The notes under the pieces are model-generated. The model did not search any database, was not told the origin of the DNA, and worked only from the letters and a program-made list of their open reading frames with translations. From Paenirhodobacter populi (GTDB lineage: Bacteria > Pseudomonadota > Alphaproteobacteria > Rhodobacterales > Rhodobacteraceae): DNA of 33,764 bases. The position numbers were made by a program, and so were the translations under genes. Shown here piece after piece: positions 15,842 through 23,154 of the stretch; within the stretch, counting starts at the first letter, position 1, and each line of letters begins with the position of its first letter. The DNA lies in assembly GCF_004022215.1 (NCBI RefSeq), contig NZ_SAUZ01000035.1, positions 1 through 33,764 on the forward strand, in the 5' to 3' direction.

Positions 15842-16924
15842 TCAGCCGGGTGCAAGCTCTGTCCGATGCACGTTGGGGAACGCAAGATGGACCTGCGGCG
15901 CCGCGCCGAACTTGGCGCGGAAGGCCTTGGAGAAGGCCGAGCGCGAGGAATACCCGCAGGCGATGGCGATATCCAGAATCGACATGTCCGTTTCCGCCAG
16001 CAGGATCCGCCCGCGCTGCAACCTCAGATCCGCCGCATATTGCTGCGGCGTCATGCCCAGATGCTGCCGGAACAGCCGCTGGATCTGTCGCCGCGTCACG
16101 CCTGCGTGGCGCGCGCAGCCTTCCAGATCGAAGCCGTTCTCGATCTCCGCCTCGATATGCTCCGCCGCGCGCACGACGGTCATGTTCCGCGTCGCCAGCC
16201 GCGAAGCGAGCGAGGTGAACTGCACCTCTCCCTCGCGCCGCGAACTGGACAGCAGGCACATCTCCATCACCGCGCGCGACAGCGTCGTGCCGAAATGCGT
16301 CGCGATCAGGTTGAGCGCGAGATCCGCCCCCGCCACGCCGCCGGCGCAGGTGATGATCCGGTCGTCGAGGCAGAAGACCTGCCGCACCGGCTCCAGCCCC
16401 GGGAAGGTCTCGCGGAAGCCGGGGATGTTTTCCCAGTGCAGCGTGAAGCGGCGGCCTTCGAGGATCCCGCCCCGCGCCAGCGCATAGGCCCCGGTGCAGA
16501 GCCCGCCGACCGTCCGCCCGCGCCGCCACTGCGCCCGGATCCAGCTGCCAAGCGCCGGGCGCATGGTCACATCGGGCGTGACGCCGCCGCAGATCAGCAC
16601 GCAACCCGGCTCGGCCTCGTCCGGCAGTTTCCCATCGGGCAGGACCGGGATGCCGTTCGAGCTGCTGACCGGCTGGCCGTCCAGCGAACAGACATGCCAG
16701 CGGAACAGCACCCGCCCCGCCAGCTGGTTCGCCACGCGAAAGGGTTCCAGCGCCGAGGTGAAGGCAAGCATGGTGAACCGCGGCACAAGGACAAAGGTCA
16801 CCGTCACCGGCCCCTTGCCCTCCGGCACCGGCACATGGGCGGCGCCGGGGGCGACGAACCGGCTGTCGGCTTCGCCGCCTGTGGCCGGACTTCCCCCGAA
16901 ACCTGCACTGCGTTGTGTGGTCAT
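15842..16924 (-). CDS. GlxA-type AraC family transcriptional regulator
   Basis: The 360-residue protein combines a DJ-1/PfpI-like sensor domain with a C-terminal AraC helix-turn-helix pair. The sensor (about 40-215) contains VTFVLVPRFTMLAFTSALEP and GGLCTGAYALARGG, with Cys at the nucleophile elbow. The DNA-binding part (about 255-350) contains LEGCARHAGVTRRQIQRLFR and ILDIAIACGYSSRSAFSKAF. Regulators of this architecture control choline, carnitine, glycine-betaine and arginine catabolism in proteobacteria. It lies 53 bases after the racemase-family gene, last in the minus-strand transport operon, so it probably controls that operon or the divergent arm. Confidence 0.88.
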   Translation of the reverse strand: MTTQRSAGFGGSPATGGEADSRFVAPGAAHVPVPEGKGPVTVTFVLVPRFTMLAFTSALEPFRVANQLAGRVLFRWHVCSLDGQPVSSSNGIPVLPDGKLPDEAEPGCVLICGGVTPDVTMRPALGSWIRAQWRRGRTVGGLCTGAYALARGGILEGRRFTLHWENIPGFRETFPGLEPVRQVFCLDDRIITCAGGVAGADLALNLIATHFGTTLSRAVMEMCLLSSSRREGEVQFTSLASRLATRNMTVVRAAEHIEAEIENGFDLEGCARHAGVTRRQIQRLFRQHLGMTPQQYAADLRLQRGRILLAETDMSILDIAIACGYSSRSAFSKAFRAKFGAAPQVHLAFPNVHRTELAPG

Positions 16925-16977
16925 GGCCCCCCGCTTGCCCGGATCGTCAACGCGATACCATGCGCATACCTCCGCCG

Positions 16978-17967
16978 TCAGGCAATCTGGAATCCGTGGC
17001 GAAGCGGATCGCGGTCATCGACAAAGATCGTGTTGTGCCCGGTGATCCGCGCCCAAGCCCCGAGGCTCGGCCGGATGCCCGCGAATGGGCCGATGCGGAC
17101 CGCCTCCTCGATCCGGCCTTCGAAGATCGTGCCGATCGGGCTTTCGTTGCGCCACGACGCGCCGACGGCCAGACGCCCCCTGCCGTGAAGCTGCGCCATC
17201 CGGGCGAAGGTTCCGGTGCCGCCCGGCGAACGGTCGATCGCCCTGTCGCCATAGAAGACCGCACCGCGGCCATCCCCGCCCGCGCGCGGCGCATCGCACC
17301 AGATCACGTGATGCAGGCCGCGGATGTCGGGGTTTTCGGGGTGGACCGGCTCGACCACGCCCTGCAATGCGCAGAGCAGCCTCTGACTGAGGGACACGGT
17401 TTCCGCCGCGCCGGACAGGCCCGGCCAATGCGCCTGCGGCTCCACCACCGCGTAGAAATTGCCGCCATAGGCGATATCGACGCTGAGGGGGCCAAGCCCC
17501 TCGACCTCGGCCACCACGTCGCGCGCATGCAGATAGCTCGGCACGTTGAACAGCCGGACGGAGGCGACCCTGTCGCCCTCCATCTCATAGCGGACATCGA
17601 CCCGGCCCGCCGGTGTTTCCAGCGACAGTATCCCCGGAACGCGGGGCGTCACCAACCCCTCCTCGATCAGCACGGTCGACAGGCCGATGGTGCCCGCGCC
17701 GCACATGGGCAGGCAGCCGCTGACCTCGATGAACAGCACGGCGACGTCGCAATCCTCGCGCCAGGGCGGATAGAAGATCGCGCCCGACATGATGTCATGG
17801 CCGCGCGGCTCGAACATCAGGGCGGTGCGGATCCAGTCATGGTCGCGCAGGAACAGCGCCCGCCGGTCCGCGATGGGCAGATGCGGCAGGATCGGCCCGC
17901 CGCCCGCGACGACGCGGACCGGGTTGCCGCAGGCATGGGAGTCGATGCAGAAGAAGGTCTTCCTCAT
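16978..17967 (-). CDS. Proline racemase superfamily protein with atypical active site
   Basis: The 329-residue product has the fold signatures of 4-hydroxyproline 2-epimerase/proline racemase: IDSHACGNPVRVVAGGGP at the N-terminus, LPMCGAGTIGLS around Cys89, YGGNFYAVVEPQAHW, and GDRAIDRSPGGTGTFARM. In racemases and epimerases two Cys face each other; in trans-3-hydroxyproline dehydratases the second is Thr. Here position 249 (codon 17223-17221, GGC) is Gly and the usual His after MCG is Ala91. Ordinary two-base epimerisation is therefore unlikely unless another residue takes over. It starts inside the permease stop (ATGA), so it is co-translated with the importer and should act on the imported compound. 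It could be a dehydratase-like variant or a damaged epimerase. Confidence 0.82.
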   Translation of the reverse strand: MRKTFFCIDSHACGNPVRVVAGGGPILPHLPIADRRALFLRDHDWIRTALMFEPRGHDIMSGAIFYPPWREDCDVAVLFIEVSGCLPMCGAGTIGLSTVLIEEGLVTPRVPGILSLETPAGRVDVRYEMEGDRVASVRLFNVPSYLHARDVVAEVEGLGPLSVDIAYGGNFYAVVEPQAHWPGLSGAAETVSLSQRLLCALQGVVEPVHPENPDIRGLHHVIWCDAPRAGGDGRGAVFYGDRAIDRSPGGTGTFARMAQLHGRGRLAVGASWRNESPIGTIFEGRIEEAVRIGPFAGIRPSLGAWARITGHNTIFVDDRDPLRHGFQIA

Positions 17968-18818
17968 GATTTGCCACCCTTGTCGCGACCCTGTTGCAAG
18001 ATACCGCGCGACAGCCGGTCCATCAGCAGGGCGACGGCGACGATGGCCAGTCCCGCCCGCAGGCCCAGCCCCATCTCCATCCGGGTCAGGCCGCGCGTCA
18101 CCTCGGCCCCCAGTCCGCCGGCCCCGACCAGACCGGCCAGAACCACCATCGCCAGCGACAGCAGGATGCACTGGTTTAGGCCCACCAGCAGCGTCGGCAT
18201 GGCGGTCGGGATCTCGATCCTGAACAGCACCGCACGGGGCGAGGCGCCGATCGCCGCCCCCAGTTCCCTGAACGCGACGGGCACCTGACGGAAGGCCAGC
18301 GTGGTCAGCCGCAGCATCGGCGGGATGCCGTAGATGATCGTCGCCATGATCGCCGGCACCCGGCCGAGGCCGAAGATCATCACCGCCGGGATCAGATAGA
18401 CCCACGGCGGCACCGTCTGCATAATGTCGAGGACCGGACGCAGGACCGCCTCGACCTTCGGCCGGCGCGCGGCGAGAACGCCGAGCGGGAAAGCGATGGC
18501 GACCGACAGGATCACCGCGACGGTGACCAGCGCGATGGCCTGCATCGTCTCGCGCCACAGCCCCATCAGCAGCACGAAGCCAAGACAGGCGGCGATCAGG
18601 ACCGCCAGCCGCCAGCCGATCAGGAAGAACACCGCCAGCGCCGCGATGGCGATCACCGCCGGCGCGGGCAGGACGAGCAGGACGAATTCAAGGGCCGACA
18701 GCGCCGCCTCGACCCCCCGGCCGATCGCCGCGAAGACCCCGTGGAAATGCGCGTTCAGCCAGTCGACAGCCGGCGCCAGCGCCCGGCCGGGCGAGATTTG
18801 CAGAAAGGACAGATCCAT
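17964..18818 (-). CDS. ProW-type ABC transporter permease (second)
   Basis: The protein has about 284 residues and several hydrophobic segments: FVLLVLPAPAVIAIAALAVF, VLIAACLGFVLLMGL, and more. The core is the BPD_transp_1 region with MQTVPPWVYLIPAVMIFGLG and the coupling-helix motif FRELGAAIGASPRAVLFRIE. This resembles ProW/OpuAB permeases of glycine-betaine/proline importers. ATG 18818 overlaps the stop of the first permease (TGATG). AAGGAG lies upstream. Two similar but non-identical permeases in a row indicate a heterodimeric channel. Confidence 0.88.
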   Translation of the reverse strand: MDLSFLQISPGRALAPAVDWLNAHFHGVFAAIGRGVEAALSALEFVLLVLPAPAVIAIAALAVFFLIGWRLAVLIAACLGFVLLMGLWRETMQAIALVTVAVILSVAIAFPLGVLAARRPKVEAVLRPVLDIMQTVPPWVYLIPAVMIFGLGRVPAIMATIIYGIPPMLRLTTLAFRQVPVAFRELGAAIGASPRAVLFRIEIPTAMPTLLVGLNQCILLSLAMVVLAGLVGAGGLGAEVTRGLTRMEMGLGLRAGLAIVAVALLMDRLSRGILQQGRDKGGKS

Positions 18819-19657
18819 CACGCCTTCTCCTTCGGCGGCACGAGCCCTTGGGTGATGCGGTCGATGATCATCGTCAGGATGACGATGGCGATGGCCGCGT
18901 CGATCGACTTCGCGATGTCGAGCGTGCGGATCGCGTCATAGATCGTCTTGCCAAGACCGCCCGAGCCGACGATCCCCGCGATCACCACCATGCCGAAGGC
19001 CATCATCAGCCCCTGATTGATGCCCGCCATGATCGACGGCAGGGCGAAAGGCAGGCGGATCTTCGTGAACATCTGCCAGCCGTTGACGCCGCTTGCCTCG
19101 CCGAGTTCGCGAAAGGCCTCGGGCGTCTGCCGGATGCCAAGGGCGGTCAGCCGGATCACCGGCGGCATGGCGACGATCACCGTGGCGACCAGCGCCGTCG
19201 CCGTCCCGTAGCCCAGCAGCGCGATGGCCGGCAGCAGGTAGATATAGGGCGGCAGCGTCTGCACGAGGTCCAGCACCGGCTCGATCAGCCGGTCGAGCCC
19301 GGTCGTATAGCCCACGAGAACCCCAAGCGGCAGCGCAAGCGCCAGCGTGATCAGCATCGCGCTGATCACCAGCGCGAGCGTGTCCATCGTCTCGGGCCAG
19401 AGCCCGGTCGCCCAGCACAGCCCAAGGCCGAGGGCCGCCAGCGCGCCGAACCCGCGCCCGACGAGCCACCAGCCAAGCGCCCCGCCGATCAGCGCGATTG
19501 TCCAGGCGGGCGGCCAGCCGACGCCATCGAGGACAAGGCGATAGAACCCGTCCAGCACGACCCGCGCGCCGTCGAACAGGAAATCCGCATTGTCGCTCAG
19601 CCAGAACAGCGCATCATCGACCGTGTTGTCGAACCCTTCGACAAAGCCGTCAGCCAT
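18818..19657 (-). CDS. ProW-type ABC transporter permease (first)
   Basis: The 279-residue permease shows a hydrophobic N-terminal part (WTIALIGGALGWWLVGRGF) and the conserved core VLDLVQTLPPYIYLLPAIAL. The EAA-type loop FRELGEASGVNGWQMFTKIR contacts the ATPase, and SIMAGINQGLMMAFGMVVIA follows. It is of the ProU/OpuA family. It starts 8 bases inside the ATPase gene behind GGAGGCG, and ends overlapping the second permease. Confidence 0.9.
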   Translation of the reverse strand: MADGFVEGFDNTVDDALFWLSDNADFLFDGARVVLDGFYRLVLDGVGWPPAWTIALIGGALGWWLVGRGFGALAALGLGLCWATGLWPETMDTLALVISAMLITLALALPLGVLVGYTTGLDRLIEPVLDLVQTLPPYIYLLPAIALLGYGTATALVATVIVAMPPVIRLTALGIRQTPEAFRELGEASGVNGWQMFTKIRLPFALPSIMAGINQGLMMAFGMVVIAGIVGSGGLGKTIYDAIRTLDIAKSIDAAIAIVILTMIIDRITQGLVPPKEKA

Positions 19658-20735
19658 GATCGCCTCCCTGCGCCGCGGGCGCTTCGCGCAGGCTCAGCAG
19701 CAGGTTCCGCATCGTGATCACGCCGACGGCCTGCCCCTGATCGACCACCGCCACCGCACCCTGCGCGGCCTCGGTGATCTGGCCGATCAGGGCGGCGACA
19801 TCGGCATCGGGCGCGGCTGCCGGCAGGGTGTCGAGCGCGATATCCGGATGCTGGTGCCGGAACTCGGCCACCGGGATCATCACCGAATGCGCCTTGACCA
19901 GATGCACACGCGAAATCCCCGCGACGAAATCCGCCACATATTGATCGGCCGGGTTCAGGATGATCTCTTCCGCCGTGCCGGTCTGGATGATGGCGCCGTC
20001 CTTCATGATCGCGATGCGGTCGCCGATGCGGATCGCCTCATCGAGATCATGGGTGATGAACACCGCCGACTTGCCAAGCTCCTTGGTCAGCTGCCGGAAT
20101 TCATCCTGCAATTGCCGCCGGATCAGCGGATCGAGCGCCGAGAAGGGCTCGTCCATCAGGATGATCTCAGGATCCGAGGTCAGCGCGCGCGCAAGGCCCA
20201 CCCGCTGCTGCATCCCGCCCGACAGCTCGGACGGATAGCGATCGAGCCATTCCGAAAGCCCGACCTTCGCCAGCGAGGCCCTTGCCGCGGCGTTGCGTTC
20301 CGCGCGTGGGACGCCCTGCACCTCCAGCCCGAAGCCCGCATTCTCCAGCACCGTCCGGTTCGGCAGCAGGGCGACCGACTGGAACACCATGCCGATGTGA
20401 CGGGCGCGCATCTCGCGCAGGCGCGCGGTGTCGAGGCGGGACAGATCCTCACCCTTGACCAGAACCTTGCCGAGGCTCGGGTCGATCAGCCGGTTCAGCA
20501 TGCGGATCAGCGTGGACTTGCCGGACCCCGACAACCCCATGATGCAGAAGATCTCGCCCCGCCGGACCTGAAGCGAGGCGCCGGACACGCCGACCACGCA
20601 ATTGAACTGTTGCAGCACATCCGCCTTCGTCGCGCCGCGTTCGGACACGGCGCGAATCGCGGCCTCGGTCTTGTCGCCGAAGATCTTCCACAGCGACTGG
20701 CAATCGACGAGCACCTCGGCTCTGGATTCGTTCAT
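19650..20735 (-). CDS. ProV-type ABC transporter ATPase with CBS region
   Basis: This 361-residue ATPase powers a quaternary-amine-type importer. It has Walker A MGLSGSGKSTLIRMLNRL, the Q-loop in IGMVFQSVALLPNRTVLENA, the signature LSGGMQQRVGLARALT, Walker B IILMDEPFSALDPLIRRQL and the H-switch FITHDLDEA. After residue 270 comes a shorter CBS-like tail (about 275-350, ending GVITMRNLLLSLRE). In OpuA such a region senses ionic strength; in ProV-type catabolic importers its role is open. An insert near residues 20-45 resembles the ProV N-terminus. The start at 20735 has GGGGAG upstream. It follows the binding-protein gene after a hairpin. Confidence 0.92.
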   Translation of the reverse strand: MNESRAEVLVDCQSLWKIFGDKTEAAIRAVSERGATKADVLQQFNCVVGVSGASLQVRRGEIFCIMGLSGSGKSTLIRMLNRLIDPSLGKVLVKGEDLSRLDTARLREMRARHIGMVFQSVALLPNRTVLENAGFGLEVQGVPRAERNAAARASLAKVGLSEWLDRYPSELSGGMQQRVGLARALTSDPEIILMDEPFSALDPLIRRQLQDEFRQLTKELGKSAVFITHDLDEAIRIGDRIAIMKDGAIIQTGTAEEIILNPADQYVADFVAGISRVHLVKAHSVMIPVAEFRHQHPDIALDTLPAAAPDADVAALIGQITEAAQGAVAVVDQGQAVGVITMRNLLLSLREAPAAQGGDHG

Positions 20736-20773
20736 ATGTTGACGCTCCCCGTCACGGCCTTGCGCAACGACAA

Positions 20774-20797
20774 CGCCCGCCCGGATCCGGGCGGGCG
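20774..20797 (-). terminator. Perfect 24-bp palindrome between binding-protein and ATPase genes
   Basis: CGCCCGCCCGG ATCCGGGCGGGCG is self-complementary over 24 bases and lies 16 bases after the binding-protein stop on the minus strand. There is no real T-run (TTGTCGTTG follows). It may act as a partial terminator or RNA-stabilising stem-loop, so that the binding protein is made in excess over ATPase and permeases, as is common in such operons. Confidence 0.6.
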
Positions 20798-20813
20798 CGA
20801 TCGTGCCGGCCGG

Positions 20814-21662
20814 TTATTGTTTGATGTTCTCCCAGCGGGAAATCAGATCGCCATGCGCGGCGATCCAGTCCGCAACCGCCTGATCCATCGTCTTGCCGTC
20901 GCTGACCTCGCTGTTGATCGCGGTGATGTCGGCAAGCGGCAGGTAGACGCTGGCGATGGCTTCGCGCGCCTCGGGATCGGCCTCGGAAAAGCCCTTCTGC
21001 CCGATCCAGTAATAGGTCTGCGGCGGCGGGAAGACGCCCTTCGGATCGTCAAGGAAGCGCAGGTTGAACTTCTGCATCATCCAGGACGGCTGCCAGACGG
21101 TGACGGCGATCCATTCCTTGCGGTCGACCGCGGATTTCAGCGCGGCGGTCATCGCGGCGGTGCTGCCCTCGACCAGTTGCGGCTTCAGATCGTATTCCTT
21201 GACCGCCTCGGCCGCATCCCGCATCAGGCCCGAACCCGGCTCGATGCCGATGATCTTGCCGCCGAACTTGTCCGCGTTGTCGTTGAGCTGCTCGATCGAG
21301 GTGATCCCGACGTAATCCGGCACCGCGATCGCCTGATAAAGACCATGCGACACGGGCGAGATCTTTTCCAGACGGCGCTTGTTCTTGTCCCAGTAGTCAT
21401 GCGCGGCATAGTCGGTCTGCGAGGTCAGCAGTTGAATGTCGCCCTTGGCCAAGGCCGCATAGGCGATCCCCCATTCCGAGAAGGACGTGACCTCGACCGT
21501 GTAGCCCTTGTCTTCCAGCACCTTTTTCGTGACCCCGGTGATCGGGGTCAGGTCTTCCCAGGACAGCGTGCCCATCTTGATGGTCTTGTCCGCGGCATAG
21601 CCGGGGATCGCGGTCATCGCGACCATCGCGGCCGCGCAGAGTGTCTTCCAGATGGCTTTCAT
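20814..21662 (-). CDS. OpuAC-type periplasmic substrate-binding protein
   Basis: The 282-residue product has a Sec signal peptide (MKAIWKTLCAAAMVAMTAIP, cleavage after YA before ADKT) and the type-II binding fold of glycine-betaine/choline binding proteins. KMGTLSWEDLTPITGVTKKV, GIEPGSGLMRDAAEAVKEY and WIAVTVWQPSWMMQKFNLRF are typical. The aromatic residues Trp and Tyr spread through the sequence could form the cage that binds a quaternary ammonium group. I chose ATG 21662 because AGGGAGA precedes it; the open frame upstream adds a segment without signal-peptide character. It leads the minus-strand operon. Confidence 0.9.
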   Translation of the reverse strand: MKAIWKTLCAAAMVAMTAIPGYAADKTIKMGTLSWEDLTPITGVTKKVLEDKGYTVEVTSFSEWGIAYAALAKGDIQLLTSQTDYAAHDYWDKNKRRLEKISPVSHGLYQAIAVPDYVGITSIEQLNDNADKFGGKIIGIEPGSGLMRDAAEAVKEYDLKPQLVEGSTAAMTAALKSAVDRKEWIAVTVWQPSWMMQKFNLRFLDDPKGVFPPPQTYYWIGQKGFSEADPEAREAIASVYLPLADITAINSEVSDGKTMDQAVADWIAAHGDLISRWENIKQ

Positions 21663-22233
21663 TTTTATGTCTCCCTGTGGTTTGAGCCAGTTCTTGTGCG
21701 CGCAAGGACCAAGATCCGGCATGGAGGAAAGCCGTGACCAAAGGCGAGTGGTGTTTCCGTAAGCTGATCTTCTCGGATAAGCTTAATCTTTTCCGGCCAG
21801 AGCAGCAGAAGTCACCCTTCCTCAGGATATCCCGGACCATACGCTTGGAATTTCCCGGGTTTTCACGGCGTTCAGCACCGGATTCGGCCACGGAACAGCG
21901 CATAATCTGGATGGCTAGCAAGGGAAATTGGATATGTATTGGATATTTACGACATTAAACTAAAATAATTGCGACATGCCTTCAGAAAGACCTTGGCCGC
22001 ATCAATATTCATCTCGATGAAAATAGGGGATGGTGTCTTTTTAGAGCATAATAATATTTTACTTATGTAAGTGCGATGAAAATTCTCGTTTGCAATGGGG
22101 CGGAATTTGGCCTGAACATCTGCCGATCCGCCGACCGCCCCGATCATGGACGGCCCCGGAAAAGGCAAGACCTGCCCCGCCCCGGCAGCCTTCCGGCCTG
22201 CTGATCTGAAATTTCGCTAGTGGTGATGCGACG
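21663..22233. promoter_or_regulatory. Divergent regulatory region of the catabolic island
   Basis: This 570-base gap separates two divergent operons and is much richer in A+T than its surroundings between 21920 and 22090. I see three regular elements. TAAGCT/AGCTTA are inverted arms at 21760-21765 and 21780-21785. A tandem ATTGGATAT lies at 21927-21935 and 21938-21946 (11-bp period). The palindrome ACTTATGTAAGT-like ACTTA-TG-TAAGT lies at 22062-22073. No gene is supported. These are natural places for GlxA/AraC, GcvA/LysR and RNA polymerase binding. Exact promoters are not assigned. Confidence 0.5.
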
Positions 22234-23151
22234 ATGACATTCCGACTGACGCTTGAGGGAATTTACACGCCCCTCGTCACGCCCCTGAAGGACGATGGCG
22301 GTTTCGACCTCGACCGGCTCGCCGATCTGGTGGAGCATTTGATTGACAAGGGCGTGCATGGCCTGATTTCCGGCGGTTCGACCGGCGAGAACTATGCCCA
22401 GACGGTCGAGGAACGGCTTGCGCTCGCCCGGTTCGTGACCGAGCGGGTCAAGGGCCGGCTGCCGGTCATCGTCGGCACCGGCGCGATGCGCACGCCCGAC
22501 AGCATCGCCCTTGCGCAAGGCGCGCGCGAGATGGGTGCGGATGCGCTGCTGCTGGGCACGCCGCCCTATTCCGTACCGACCGAGCGTGAAAACGCGCTCA
22601 ACGCGCTGGCCATCGACCGCGCGGCCGATCTGCCGATCATCCTGTATAACTATCCCGGCCGGATGGGCGTCTCGATGGGGGAGGATTTCCTCAACCGCGT
22701 CAGCCGCTCGCGCAATGTCATCGGGATCAAGGAAAGCTCGGGCGACATCAACCGCGTCCACCTGCTCGCGCGCGACTATCCGCATATCCAGATGTCCTGC
22801 GGCATGGACGATCAGGCGCTGGAATTCTTTGCCTGGGGCGCGCGGAGCTGGATCTGCGCGGGCTCGAACTTCCTGCCCGAGGAACATGTCTACCTTTATG
22901 AAACCTGCGTGCTGAACGGCGATTTCGCCAAGGGCCGCGGGATCATGTCGGCGATGATGCCGCTGATGCGGGTGCTGGAACAGGGCGGCAAGTTCATCCA
23001 GTGCGTCAAGCACGGCACGACCCTGGCCGGCATCCCCACCGGCCCGATGCGCCCGCCGCTCAAGGGCCTGAACAAGGACGAGAAACGCGAGCTGCAACAG
23101 GTCATCGCGGTTCTGAAAACCACCATCGCAGCGATCAAGGCAGGGAACTGA
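22234..23151 (+). CDS. Dihydrodipicolinate synthase family lyase/deaminase
   Basis: The 305-residue (beta/alpha)8 protein has LEGIYTPLVTPLKDDGGFDL, the substrate carboxylate motif GGSTGENYAQ, catalytic Tyr138 in ILYNYPGRMG and Schiff-base Lys166 in VIGIKESSGD. Members of this family act as aldolases or as deaminase/dehydratases; in hydroxyproline catabolism the family member converts pyrroline-4-hydroxy-2-carboxylate to alpha-ketoglutarate semialdehyde. Being first in an operon with an aldehyde dehydrogenase and a DAO oxidase fits that kind of step better than lysine synthesis. Three bases separate it from the next gene. Confidence 0.87.
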   Translation: MTFRLTLEGIYTPLVTPLKDDGGFDLDRLADLVEHLIDKGVHGLISGGSTGENYAQTVEERLALARFVTERVKGRLPVIVGTGAMRTPDSIALAQGAREMGADALLLGTPPYSVPTERENALNALAIDRAADLPIILYNYPGRMGVSMGEDFLNRVSRSRNVIGIKESSGDINRVHLLARDYPHIQMSCGMDDQALEFFAWGARSWICAGSNFLPEEHVYLYETCVLNGDFAKGRGIMSAMMPLMRVLEQGGKFIQCVKHGTTLAGIPTGPMRPPLKGLNKDEKRELQQVIAVLKTTIAAIKAGN

Positions 23152-23154
23152 GCC

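Noticed and set aside
16915-18288. Long plus-strand open frame over the racemase-family and permease genes
   Set aside because: No domain pattern; the minus-strand genes have clear signatures and coupled starts.
19590-21737. Over 700-codon open frame on the plus strand
   Set aside because: Antisense to the importer genes, with His/Arg/Asp-rich composition and no motif.
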